Assembly (NCBI GenBank): GCA_965214085.1 | Contig: OZ243937.1 | Coordinates: forward strand, 3,472,001 to 3,536,000 | Source of the DNA: UBA6055 sp965214085 | GTDB taxonomy: Bacteria; Chloroflexota; Anaerolineae; Aggregatilineales; Phototrophicaceae | Length of the DNA stretch: 64,000 nt | Direction of reading: 5' to 3' | In this document: piece by piece, positions 27,060 through 35,750 of the stretch | Numbering within the stretch: the stretch's first letter is position 1 | Layout: the number at the start of each line of letters is the position of its first letter | Program-made: the position numbers and the translations under genes | Notes under the pieces: model-generated | Databases searched by the model: none | What the model saw: the letters and a program-made list of their open reading frames with translations, nothing else | Told to the model about the DNA's origin: nothing

Positions 27060-28697
27060 TCAGCTTTGGCGTGGCGGGCGCACCCGTCCCTGGTCATAGA
27101 TGCTGTCGAAGCTGGGCGTATCGCCCATAGGCACATCAATGATGGTGGGCAGGTCGCTCTTAAAGCCGTAACGCATGGCTTCGCGCAGTTGCTGCTCGGT
27201 CTCCGCACGGAAGGCGTTGGCGCCAAAAGCCTCGCCCAACTTGACGAAGTCTGGGTTGACCAGGTCGCTGGCGATGACGCGTTCATCGTAATCGCGAATC
27301 TGCATCTTGCGCACATTGCCGTAGGCATCGTTGTTGAAGACCAGCGCCACCAGCGGAATGCCGTGCTGCACAGCGGCTGCCAGCTCGCCGGCGCAGTACA
27401 TAAAGCCGCCATCGCCGCTGATCGAAATCACCGGCACATCAGGCCGGGCGACCTTGACGCCCAAGCCGGTGGGGAAGGCGAAGCCCAGCGTGCCCTGGTA
27501 GCCGCTGGTGATGCAGGTGCGCGGATGATAGACGGGGAAGTTCACGCGCGCGGCATAAGCCACCTGGGTCATGCCCATGACCGCGATGCCGTCTTCGCCC
27601 AGCTCCTCCCGCAGGATGCGCGAATAGGTATTCTGCGGCTCCAGGTAAGCCATCTTATTAGCCGCGTCGGCGCGCAGCTCCAGCATCTCTTCAGCGCGGG
27701 ATTCGCGTACGCGGTTGTGCCGGTCGACCGCGCCCAGCAGGGACGGCAAGGCGTCTTCAGCGCGGGCCACAATCGCCAGATCAGGCTTCTGAATGCGGTC
27801 CAGCGCCGCGCTGTCGACATCCAGGCGGATCACCTTAATGTTTTCGTCCCTGCCCCAGCGCTGCAAGGGCAGGCGCATGTGGCTGCCGATGGCGATGACG
27901 GCGTCGGTGGCGCGATAGTATTCATGCGCTTCGGGCGATTTCAGGCTCAGCGGATTGCGGCTGTCCAGCACTCCGTTGCCCGTGCGATACGCCATCACCG
28001 GCGCTTGCAGCAGCTCCGCCAATTGCGTGACTTCGGCGCTGACGCCCTGCGCGCCACTGCCGACGAAGATCATCGGGCGCTCAGCCTGGCCGAGGATCTC
28101 GCCGGCCGCTTCGACGGCGCCCAGGTCCAGCGGCGGCGCAGTGGGCAGCAAAGGCGCGGGCGCGTCAGGCACTTCTGAGCGCAGCTTGAGCACATCAGGC
28201 GGGATCTCCAGCGCGACCGGCCGCGGCCGCCCCGAGCGCATCTCGTAGAAAGCCTGCGCCACCATGCGCCCGACATCAGCCGGATGCAGCGCCAAGTCGC
28301 TCCATTTCGTCAGCCCGCGCAGGACATCCGACTGGTTTGGGATCTCGTGCAGGTCGCCCATGCCTTTGCCGATGCGCGCGCTGTGGATTTGTCCGGCGAT
28401 GCAGAAGACCGGCGTGTTGGTAGCGTAAGCGCTGGCCAGAGCGGCGCCGGCGTTGAGCAGGCCGGGACCAGGCACGACGCTGAAGACGGCGGGCTGGCCG
28501 GTGGCGGCGGCCGCGCCAAAAGCCATGTAGGCCGCGCCTTCTTCGTGGCGGGTGTGGATGACGCAGATGCTGTCGCGGTTGTCGAAGAGGGCGTTGTAGA
28601 GCCAGTCGTTCTGGATGCCGGGCAAGCCGAATAGGGTGTCGACGCCGTGGGCGATGAGGGCTGCTACGGTGGCTTCTCCGCCGGTTTTGAGTGGCAT
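27060..28697 (-). CDS. Thiamine-diphosphate enzyme, acetolactate-synthase-like
   Basis: 545-aa ThDP-dependent enzyme of the acetolactate synthase/oxalyl-CoA decarboxylase superfamily. The catalytic Glu is in HTRHEEGAAYMA (about residue 52), and the ThDP-Mg motif GDGG...NND begins with SGDGGFMYCAGE near residue 430. Three domains in the usual order are apparent. No small regulatory subunit (IlvN) is encoded nearby, so a catabolic decarboxylase or lyase role on a 2-keto acid is at least as likely as branched-chain amino acid synthesis. It lies upstream of a P-loop protein. Confidence 0.85.
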   Translation of the reverse strand: MPLKTGGEATVAALIAHGVDTLFGLPGIQNDWLYNALFDNRDSICVIHTRHEEGAAYMAFGAAAATGQPAVFSVVPGPGLLNAGAALASAYATNTPVFCIAGQIHSARIGKGMGDLHEIPNQSDVLRGLTKWSDLALHPADVGRMVAQAFYEMRSGRPRPVALEIPPDVLKLRSEVPDAPAPLLPTAPPLDLGAVEAAGEILGQAERPMIFVGSGAQGVSAEVTQLAELLQAPVMAYRTGNGVLDSRNPLSLKSPEAHEYYRATDAVIAIGSHMRLPLQRWGRDENIKVIRLDVDSAALDRIQKPDLAIVARAEDALPSLLGAVDRHNRVRESRAEEMLELRADAANKMAYLEPQNTYSRILREELGEDGIAVMGMTQVAYAARVNFPVYHPRTCITSGYQGTLGFAFPTGLGVKVARPDVPVISISGDGGFMYCAGELAAAVQHGIPLVALVFNNDAYGNVRKMQIRDYDERVIASDLVNPDFVKLGEAFGANAFRAETEQQLREAMRYGFKSDLPTIIDVPMGDTPSFDSIYDQGRVRPPRQS

Positions 28698-28716
28698 TAG
28701 CTTTCACCGAGAATCA

Positions 28717-31119
28717 TTACGTTGATTCGAAATTAAGCAAAAACTCAGCATAGTTGCTATTAAACAAGTCTTTCAGGTAGTCGGTTAATTCAACTCCATC
28801 CGCTTGTTCATCACCATTGGCTTGGGCAACTGTGTAATTCCTACCTCTGTTTATCGCGTACAAGAATAAAGTATGGTAGTAGACTCGTGAAATGTATTGT
28901 CGGTCGGTACGCCTGCTGTTTTCCTCGGAAATATTGCGTGTTTTCGCCTTACGATTCTTCAATATAGAGCTATCCATATTGATGAAAATGGCTTCCAATT
29001 TGTCTGCTTCAACATCTGGGTGCATGACCACGCCATGATTCATCGTGATACCGCTTTGCTCAATATCATCCCATGTCTTGACATTGTCGGCATCCCTCGC
29101 CCTCTCAAACACCTTGACCGGCTGCGGCAATCCAAGCCTGTCTTCATTTGACGGCGGTTTCGGCTGTTTCTTTGGTTGCGGCTCGGCTACCACGATCCAA
29201 AATCGCGTCGACAGCGCCCCACTTGGATCTGCTGAGCTAAGCAAATCCGCCCGTATCTCGACTTCGTCCCCGACGGCCAACTCTTCCGTTGGCTCAAATA
29301 CGACACGGATTTTACCATCCTGTGGACTGCGGCGAGTAACTGAAAAGATTTCACTGATATCGTTGACTGATCCTTTCTGATTACCACCGCCGGCCTCATT
29401 AGGAGTGTAAGTCATCACCGCTATCTCCAGAGCGCCAGGGTCTTCAGCGCGGTCGAAGTACTTATTCTCGACGTCACTGTCAAACTGCACCGTCTTGGAG
29501 TCTCCGCGCGGAATCTGTACAACAGACGTATCGCCATGCCGCTTGGTGTCAATACGAAAGAATGAGGGATAGCGATTTCCTTCAAATGGTTCGGGAGGTG
29601 GTTTAGGCTTGGGTGGTTTCCGTTTTTTTCTCTTGCCTTTTTCATCCAATTCGAGCGTATGTTTTATGAGTTCTTGCATGGCTTTGTCGAATGTCAAGTC
29701 TTCAGCAATATCTTTCAGCAAGGATTCTTCATCCGCACTGTCAAGCGAAAGGCGATTTCTACGTTGTCTGTTAATCTCTTTGAGTTGTCCGCTTCTTAAG
29801 CTATCGCCCAGTTTCTTACGGAGGTCGGCCGCTTCTTTGCTTTTATTCATCCGCTCACGGTCTGCCTTGAATAGATTGCGGCGGAAGTCGCGCTTCATTT
29901 CAGTGCAATCTACGTGTATGAGCAGATAGTCCTTCAGCAAGCTCATTTGCAAGGTGCGTGTAATGAATTCCGATGTGTAGTGTCCGTGTACTTGTCCTCC
30001 TACAGTAAAGACCACTTGCATTCTGTTTTTGAAGAATTCGTTGCGAATTGAATCCTTCGTAGCCGCTACACTTTTACCCTCTGTTCGAGGTTTGAAGACA
30101 TAAACCTTCAGCGGCAACTCTCCGAAGCGTCTATCCGTGATTGTTTCAGAAAAAGATTTTTCGAGATAATCACTTTTATCCAGCCTGCGCCTTAATCCGA
30201 AATTGACTAGTGAGTTGCCGCCATCTGGCCTCCGGTAGCGCTGCACGCTCTCAACGACGGCGTAGGGCAAAGCTGGTTCGAACAAGTGCTGATTTAATGT
30301 CGGCGACATGCCACGAATGAAGTGGCGGTTGCCGTGCACGTCATAAGAATAGAGTTTGATAATCGTGCCGGTGCTGAAACGGCGTCGATGTAGCCCAAGT
30401 TCGAGTTCGTCGATGTCGAAGGCGGGTATCTCGTCATCTACAAGCAAATACTGGTACTCGCTTCCTTCGTCGTATTCTGCATCGTAATGCGGACGCTCGC
30501 GAATTAGAGTAAAACCAAACTTGCCTGAGCCATCGTAGCGCTTGGAAGCGATAAGCTGGTATCGTTTCTTGCCGCAGAAAACGATGGCACCCGTTCCCCC
30601 CATATTGTATCTGCCGTGTACGAAGCGTATTCTACGTTTGTTGCCCTGCAAGAGAGAAAGAAAAGTATCTCTAAATTGCTCAGGATGTTGCCCTTCGCCA
30701 TCATCAAAGATGACGATGGATGTATTGGTTCGTGTGCCATCAGCCAAAATCTGTATGGACCTAGCCTGGTCGCTGCGGGGGTCGCGCAGATCCCAATTTC
30801 TATGATCGGAAAAAAATCTGCGCACTGCATCCTCAATCGACGCAGGGGCATTCTCTGATTTAGGATCGATGCCTTCTTCATAGCATCTGCGCATCAGAAC
30901 AGCATCAATTGCATTCGTAAGTTTCTCTACCAATGCCGCGACTGGACTTGACTGCTGATTTTCAACAACTCCAAAGAAATGAGCGTTTCCGCCAAGCGGA
31001 TGCCAATTGTCCGGATCGTTGAATAGTTCCGGTCGTCGACGGATAAGCTTGTCAACATCTTGCTCTGTTTTGCAACGATACAAGTCCCAGAAAAGCTCTT
31101 CGTGCTTTGAACGAAACAC
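28717..31119 (-). CDS. GHKL (HSP90-like) ATPase, candidate defence protein
   Basis: 800-aa protein with an N-terminal Bergerat-fold ATPase. The N box is EKLTNAIDAVL (about residue 85), the G1 box FDDGEGQ (about residue 139) and the G2 box NMGGTGA (about residue 172). The middle is rich in charged residues with a proline/lysine linker near residue 500, and the C-terminal 150 residues have no motif I recognise. GHKL ATPases with such long tails occur as stand-alone anti-phage or DNA-repair-like factors, but I cannot name a system. The GTG start at 31119 has GGGAG seven bases upstream. Its base composition looks less G+C-rich than its neighbours, suggesting transfer. Confidence 0.7.
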   Translation of the reverse strand: MFRSKHEELFWDLYRCKTEQDVDKLIRRRPELFNDPDNWHPLGGNAHFFGVVENQQSSPVAALVEKLTNAIDAVLMRRCYEEGIDPKSENAPASIEDAVRRFFSDHRNWDLRDPRSDQARSIQILADGTRTNTSIVIFDDGEGQHPEQFRDTFLSLLQGNKRRIRFVHGRYNMGGTGAIVFCGKKRYQLIASKRYDGSGKFGFTLIRERPHYDAEYDEGSEYQYLLVDDEIPAFDIDELELGLHRRRFSTGTIIKLYSYDVHGNRHFIRGMSPTLNQHLFEPALPYAVVESVQRYRRPDGGNSLVNFGLRRRLDKSDYLEKSFSETITDRRFGELPLKVYVFKPRTEGKSVAATKDSIRNEFFKNRMQVVFTVGGQVHGHYTSEFITRTLQMSLLKDYLLIHVDCTEMKRDFRRNLFKADRERMNKSKEAADLRKKLGDSLRSGQLKEINRQRRNRLSLDSADEESLLKDIAEDLTFDKAMQELIKHTLELDEKGKRKKRKPPKPKPPPEPFEGNRYPSFFRIDTKRHGDTSVVQIPRGDSKTVQFDSDVENKYFDRAEDPGALEIAVMTYTPNEAGGGNQKGSVNDISEIFSVTRRSPQDGKIRVVFEPTEELAVGDEVEIRADLLSSADPSGALSTRFWIVVAEPQPKKQPKPPSNEDRLGLPQPVKVFERARDADNVKTWDDIEQSGITMNHGVVMHPDVEADKLEAIFINMDSSILKNRKAKTRNISEENSRRTDRQYISRVYYHTLFLYAINRGRNYTVAQANGDEQADGVELTDYLKDLFNSNYAEFLLNFEST

Positions 31120-31195
31120 AATTCACTCCCATACAGTAGTGATGCGATTAAGTTTACAAAATAAAATACGAACTTACCATTTTTCAAGTTGCCCC

Positions 31196-32377
31196 TCACT
31201 CCTCCCCCATTTCCAAATCCTCCCCATCCGCAACCACGTGCAAACCCGCGCCGCGCCGCCGGCCCCAGGGACTAGGCGCGGCACTCGCCGAGCGCTGCGT
31301 CACGCTGTACTGCTCCAGCTTCGCCAAATCAAACTGAATGCCATTGCCCGGCGCGTCGCCCAGGATGATGTAGCCGTCCTCAACCCTGCTGTCGTGCTTG
31401 AAGACGACATCGCGCCCGGCATCGACCACTTCCATCCAGATGTGGTTGGGGATCACGGCGGCCAGATGCGCCATGTAATTGCCCGGGCAATTCATCACCG
31501 AGACGGGCAGGTCGAAGCCGTCAGCCATGTGCGCCACCCGCAGCGCGCCAGTGATGCCACCCGTGGCCACGCCGATCTGCAAGATGTCGGCCGCTTCGTG
31601 GGCGATCAAGGCGCGGAAGTCGGCCGCGTCATCGAGGTTTTCGCCAGTGGCGACGGCCGCGCCCACCGAGCGCGAAACCTGGCGCAGGCCGGTGTAATCC
31701 CAGCGCCGCGCCGGCTCCTCGGCCCAGAAAATCTCGTAATGCCGCTCGAAATAGCGGATATGCTGAATCGCCTGTTTGGGCGACCAGTATTCGTTGGAAT
31801 CGATGAGCAGGATGGGCGCGCGCCCGGACGTGGCCAGCGCTTCTTTCATGATGCCGATGCGCCGCAAGTCGCTCTCGCGATCCAGCCCGACCTTGAGCTT
31901 GCCGATGCAGATGCCGCGGGCAGCTTGTCGTTCGTAGAATTGGCGGATTTCGTCATCGCTGAGGGGTAAATCAATGCCGCTGGCGTAGGCTTTGACAGCA
32001 CGGCTGCTGGCGCCCAGCGTCTTCCACAGCGGCTCGTCGTTGGCTTTGGCTTTGAGGTCCCACAGCGCCAGGTCCAGCGCGCCGATGACATCGGTGACGG
32101 CGCCGCGGTTGCCGCCTTTGAAGGCGAAATCGGCCATACGCCGCCATAAACCGACCACACCGCGCGGGTCGCGGCCAAATAGCAGATTCTGCGCCATAGC
32201 GTGAATATCGCCCTGCTGCCCGGGGTTGCCCAGCGCCACCCCCGTCAGCCCATTGTCGGCTTCCAGGAATATCGCCAGCCCGGCGTTTAAGTCGCGGCCG
32301 CGCGGGTTATTGGCGTCGCCGATTGCGCGGTCCATCCGGTGTTCGAATACCGTCGAACGAATGCCTGTGATTTTCAT
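31196..32377 (-). CDS. Enolase-superfamily dehydratase (mandelate racemase type)
   Basis: 393-aa sugar-acid dehydratase/racemase candidate. The KxK motif (GKLKVG, about residue 165) and the three metal-ligand carboxylates (LLIDSNEYW, IFWAEEP, ATGENL) are present in order. Such enzymes abstract the alpha proton of a carboxylate substrate with Mg2+. The frame is open to 32539 through a repeat-derived stretch. The ATG at 32377 with GGGGGA upstream is the natural start. The C-terminal tail (about 35 residues, rich in Ser, Ala, Pro, Gly) looks like an extension beyond the fold. The substrate is unknown. Confidence 0.85.
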   Translation of the reverse strand: MKITGIRSTVFEHRMDRAIGDANNPRGRDLNAGLAIFLEADNGLTGVALGNPGQQGDIHAMAQNLLFGRDPRGVVGLWRRMADFAFKGGNRGAVTDVIGALDLALWDLKAKANDEPLWKTLGASSRAVKAYASGIDLPLSDDEIRQFYERQAARGICIGKLKVGLDRESDLRRIGIMKEALATSGRAPILLIDSNEYWSPKQAIQHIRYFERHYEIFWAEEPARRWDYTGLRQVSRSVGAAVATGENLDDAADFRALIAHEAADILQIGVATGGITGALRVAHMADGFDLPVSVMNCPGNYMAHLAAVIPNHIWMEVVDAGRDVVFKHDSRVEDGYIILGDAPGNGIQFDLAKLEQYSVTQRSASAAPSPWGRRRGAGLHVVADGEDLEMGEE

Positions 32378-32389
32378 GATAATTTCCCC

Positions 32390-32515
32390 CACCCCAACGC
32401 CCCTCCTGCCATCTCTATGGCAGGCATCCCATAAAGAGGGAGGGGCTTCTATCTGTAGAATTAGTTGTTTTTCTCCCCTTCCCTCAACTTGGGGGAAGGG
32501 GCCGGGGGATGGGGG
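32390..32515. repeat. C-rich intergenic repeat overlapping the acyl-CoA ligase 3' end
   Basis: Block containing CCCTCCTGCC...GGCAGG and a CTCCCCTTCCCTCAACTTGG.. segment whose complement is GGGGAAGGGG-like, forming a palindromic C/G-rich unit at about 32473-32515. It resembles the short CCCCCTTCCC-type interspersed repeats common in environmental genomes. The acyl-CoA ligase gene reads into it, giving its last about 16 residues (HPPAPSPKLREGEKNN), and the upstream open frame of the enolase gene also crosses it. Confidence 0.5.
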
Positions 32516-34134
32516 CCTAATTCCCCATCCGCATACCACTGCCGCAGCAGTTTCTTGTCCATTTTGCCGACGCCGGTTTTGGGGATTTCGGCGACTGTCA
32601 CGTAGCGATCGGGCAGCCAGAACTTGGGAAAATGCCCCTGCAGCCAGGCATTCAGCGCCGCCTGGTCACAGACGCTGTCCAGCGGCACAAGCACCGCCAG
32701 CGGGCGCTCGCCCCAGATTTCGTCAGGGATGGCGACGACAGCCGCCTCCCGCACATCAGGATGCGACATCAGCATATTTTCCAGGTCAACCGACGAAATC
32801 CATTCGCCGCCGCTTTTGACCAGATCTTTGGAGCGGTCGGTGATGGTCATGTAGCCGTCCCCGTCGATGGTCACGACATCGCCGGTGCGAAACCAGCCGT
32901 CAGCCGTGAAGTGCTCGGTGTCGTCATTTTGCTTGAAATACTGCCCCGCCACCCAATAGCCGCGCACTTGCAGCTCGCCCATCGTTTCGCCGTCCCAGGG
33001 CAATTCCTGCCCGTCTTCACCCACGATGCGCGCGTCCACGCCCGGCACAAAATAACCCTGCTTGGCTTTGACGTCCCAGCGCCCGGCCGCGTCCAAGTCT
33101 TGATGCTGCGTTTGCAATTTGGCCACGCTGCCGATAGGCGACAGCTCGGTCATGCCCCAGGCGTGCACGACATTGACGTCTAAATCGCGCTCGTAGGCTT
33201 CGATGAGCCCGCGCGGCATGGCGGAGCCGCCGACGACCAGCTGTGTGATGGACGAGATATCGCGGGGATTCTGGCGCAGCTCGTGGTATAAGCCGTTCCA
33301 GATGGTGGGCACGCCGGCGGCGATGGTGACGCGCTCGCTCTCGATCATCTGCGCCAGCGGCACCGGCTTGAGGTGCGGGCCGGGCATGACAATGGTCGAG
33401 CCGACCCAGACGCAGGCGTAGGGCAGCCCCCAAGCCATGGCGTGGAATTGCGGCACGACCGGCAGCACAACATCGGCTTCGGTGGGGCCCAGAGCCGCCG
33501 CCTGCAAGACGCCGAGCGTGTGCAGCATCATGGAGCGATGGCTGTACAAGACGCCTTTGGGCATGCCGGTGGTGCCGCTGGTATAACACAGCCCCAGCGC
33601 CATATTCTCGTCATCGCAGCGCCAATTATAATCTTCGCTCGCGGCCGCCATCAGCTCTTCGTAAAGCGATACATTGGGCAGGTCGATATCCTGCCCCGGG
33701 TCGTGGTTGAAGACCACAAAATGTTCGACGGTCTTCAGGCGGTCGGCAATCGGCTCAATGAGCGGCAGCAGCGAGCCATCGACGAAGATGACCTTGTCTT
33801 CGGCGTGGTCGATGATGAATCGGAGCTGCTCGTGCGACAGGCGGATGTTCAGCGTGTGGATGACCGCGCCGGCGCCGGGGATGCCGAAGTAGCATTCCAG
33901 ATGCTGATAGTTGTTCCAGGCGAAGGTAGCCACGCGATCGCCAGGTTCGACGCCCAGGCTCTCCAGCACATTGCCCAGCCGCTTGACCCGCCGGTAGAAG
34001 TCGGCGTAGCTGTACTCATGCCAACTGCCGTCGGGCAATTTGGTCTTGATCGTCTTGCGCGGCGTCATGCGCTGGGCATGCTCGACGATGGTGTTGAGCG
34101 TCAGCGGGTAATCCATCATTAGACCGTGCAGCAT
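32461..34134 (-). CDS. Acyl-CoA synthetase (AMP-binding, fatty-acid-CoA ligase type)
   Basis: 557-aa adenylate-forming ligase that activates a carboxylic acid with ATP and CoA. The P-loop YTSGTTGMPKG lies near residue 200, and the adenylate motifs GMTELSP, WFRTGDVVTID and KDLVKSGGEWIS follow in order, with the catalytic Lys in PKTGVGKMDKK. It groups by eye with medium/long-chain fatty-acyl-CoA ligases. The ATG at 34134 has GAGG seven bases upstream. The last about 16 residues come from an intergenic repeat and are probably not functional. Confidence 0.92.
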   Translation of the reverse strand: MLHGLMMDYPLTLNTIVEHAQRMTPRKTIKTKLPDGSWHEYSYADFYRRVKRLGNVLESLGVEPGDRVATFAWNNYQHLECYFGIPGAGAVIHTLNIRLSHEQLRFIIDHAEDKVIFVDGSLLPLIEPIADRLKTVEHFVVFNHDPGQDIDLPNVSLYEELMAAASEDYNWRCDDENMALGLCYTSGTTGMPKGVLYSHRSMMLHTLGVLQAAALGPTEADVVLPVVPQFHAMAWGLPYACVWVGSTIVMPGPHLKPVPLAQMIESERVTIAAGVPTIWNGLYHELRQNPRDISSITQLVVGGSAMPRGLIEAYERDLDVNVVHAWGMTELSPIGSVAKLQTQHQDLDAAGRWDVKAKQGYFVPGVDARIVGEDGQELPWDGETMGELQVRGYWVAGQYFKQNDDTEHFTADGWFRTGDVVTIDGDGYMTITDRSKDLVKSGGEWISSVDLENMLMSHPDVREAAVVAIPDEIWGERPLAVLVPLDSVCDQAALNAWLQGHFPKFWLPDRYVTVAEIPKTGVGKMDKKLLRQWYADGELGPHPPAPSPKLREGEKNN

Positions 34135-34261
34135 GTCGCGCCTCCATCAGCGAATCCAAACCCGATGTAGCGCTACAACTTTAGCACATTCCGCCTCCCG
34201 CCGCAGACGAAATTGGCTGCTGCGCCCGTACAAGCTACCAACCTGGCAAGAGTGACAATCG

Positions 34262-34287
34262 GTAGGGGCGAGCTATCAGCTCGTCCG
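34262..34287. repeat. Short GTAGGGGCGA palindrome, family 3
   Basis: GTAGGGGCGAGCT-atc-AGCTCGTCC, a hairpin-forming short repeat with the asymmetric GTAGGGG tail shared by several sites in the window (35671, 41777, 47444, 62613). It lies in the 230-base gap between the acyl-CoA ligase and SDR genes; the remainder of that gap has no other recognisable feature. Confidence 0.6.
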
Positions 34288-34363
34288 CGCGCTCGACAGG
34301 CATTCGATGGACAGCGGGTGAGGACACGGTCTAGGCGCAGTCGCACTTGCTGCTGGCGGGGTA

Positions 34364-35143
34364 TTATTCCGGCGTAACGTAAGCCGCTGTGATGCCGCCG
34401 TCGACCAGAAAGGTGCTGCCGGTCACAAAAGAGGACTCGTCCGAAGCCAGGTAGAGCGCGGCTTTGGCGATTTCTTCGGCCTCGCCGAAGCGCCCCATGG
34501 GGATATGCACCAGGCGGCGCTGCTGCTTCTCTTCGGTGTCGAGGTACTTCATCAGCAGCTCAGTGCGCAGCGGACCCGGGCAAAGCGCGTTGACGCGGAT
34601 ATTCTCGCGGGCGTGGATGGCGGCCAGCTCGCGCGACATCGCCAGCACAGCGCCCTTGCTGGCGGTATAAGCCAGTTGCGGCGTGGCGGCGCCTAGCACA
34701 GCCACAAAGGAGGCGGTGTTGATAATGCTGCCGCCGCCGGCGCGCTTTATGGCGGGAATGCCGTACTTGCAGCCCAGGAAGACGCTTTTGACGTTGACCG
34801 CCATGGTCACATCCCAGACGGCTTCGCTGGTGTTGATGGCGTCATCATCCTGGGCATGGCTGATGCCGGCGTTGTTGAAGAGCACGTCGAGCTTGCCGAA
34901 ATTAGCTTCGGCCGCTGCGATCATGTTGTAGCAATCCACAGCGCGCGAGACATCGGCGCGGACGTATACAGCCGAGCCGCCTTCGCTGTTGATTTCCGCG
35001 GCACAGTCCATGCCGCCGCCATCGTCGATGTCGACGGCGACGATGGACGCGCCTTCCCCCGCGAAAAGCTTGGCAGTACATCGGCCGATGCCGCTGCCGG
35101 CGCCGGTGATGAGCGCCACTTTGTCTTGAAGTCGCCGATTCAT
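34364..35143 (-). CDS. SDR family oxidoreductase
   Basis: About 259-aa classical short-chain dehydrogenase. The Rossmann motif GAGSGIGR is at about residue 16, NNAG at about 90, and the catalytic Ser and YTASKG follow. The C-terminal region (LASDESSFVTGSTFLVDGG) is family-typical. In-frame GTG (35146) and ATG (35143) are adjacent; ATG is preferred. The ribosome site GGGAG is distant. The gene follows the HicB-like gene after a 15-base gap. Confidence 0.92.
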   Translation of the reverse strand: MNRRLQDKVALITGAGSGIGRCTAKLFAGEGASIVAVDIDDGGGMDCAAEINSEGGSAVYVRADVSRAVDCYNMIAAAEANFGKLDVLFNNAGISHAQDDDAINTSEAVWDVTMAVNVKSVFLGCKYGIPAIKRAGGGSIINTASFVAVLGAATPQLAYTASKGAVLAMSRELAAIHARENIRVNALCPGPLRTELLMKYLDTEEKQQRRLVHIPMGRFGEAEEIAKAALYLASDESSFVTGSTFLVDGGITAAYVTPE

Positions 35144-35158
35144 CACTCGAAAAGCTCC

Positions 35159-35377
35159 CTAGGCGCCTTCGAAGCTCAACTGCTCAAGGCGGCCATGTTC
35201 GTCAAGGCATCTCTGGATCTCTTCGTTTGACGCGCATTCCAGAAACAGAGAAACAGCCTCTATGATATTGTCCTTCGCCTCTTGCCTGGTTTGCCCTTGA
35301 CTTACTATGTCGTAGTCCAAACAGTGCGAGACATACCAATCGCCGTCCCTAATGATGCGGACAGTTATCGTCTTCAT
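35159..35377 (-). CDS. HicB-like antitoxin domain protein, no HicA partner
   Basis: 72-aa protein with the partial RNase-H-like HicB fold: VRIIRDGDWYVSHCLDYDIVSQGQTRQEAKDNIIEAVSLFLE. The ATG at 35377 has GGAGG six bases upstream; the longer open frame to 35431 lacks support. HicB normally neutralises the RNase HicA encoded next to it, but I find no HicA-like frame on either side, so this is an orphan or has another role (DUF1902/UPF0150-type proteins look similar). Confidence 0.7.
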   Translation of the reverse strand: MKTITVRIIRDGDWYVSHCLDYDIVSQGQTRQEAKDNIIEAVSLFLECASNEEIQRCLDEHGRLEQLSFEGA

Positions 35378-35558
35378 TTCTGTCCTCCGCGCTTCCGCCC
35401 CGAATATGTCTTCGTCAGCAGCATAGCCCAATTACGACTCTATTCCATCAACAAAATTATAGCGCTGAAACTTCGCATTGCCAGAATGGTCTTCAATCTG
35501 GAAATGTATCCTTTTCGGTTGATACAGATACTACAGCATTGAGGACACCGAGAAATGC

Positions 35559-35750
35559 CAGTGCAATCGCATCAAATAATTTAACTCTGGGGCGCCAAGA
35601 ACTCCGAGAACTATCCGAAAATATGCCAATGAAGGACGCAATGAAAATGAGATTTTCTGTCAAATTTCATGGGCGAGCCAAGGCTCGCCCCTACAATTTG
35701 CTAGTTTGATGATAAATTCGACATTTATGGATTTTGATGCGATTGCCCGG
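35559..35750. repeat. MITE-like element, family 1, copy E, nested in family 2
   Basis: Element of 192 bp with ends CAGTGCAATCGCATCAAAT and ATTTTGATGCGATTGCCCGG. It is flanked by a perfect 10-bp direct repeat CGAGAAATGC at 35549-35558 and 35751-35760. It interrupts a family 2 element whose two halves align to copy D at 25544. Its centre carries another short palindrome, GGGCGAGCC-aa-GGCTCGCCC (35671-35690). Confidence 0.88.
35671..35694. repeat. Short GTAGGGGCGA palindrome, family 3 (inside copy E)
   Basis: GGGCGAGCC-aa-GGCTCGCCC followed by CTAC, a perfect 9-bp stem with a 2-base loop. It belongs to the short palindrome family also found near 34262, 41777, 47444 and 62613. Confidence 0.7.
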
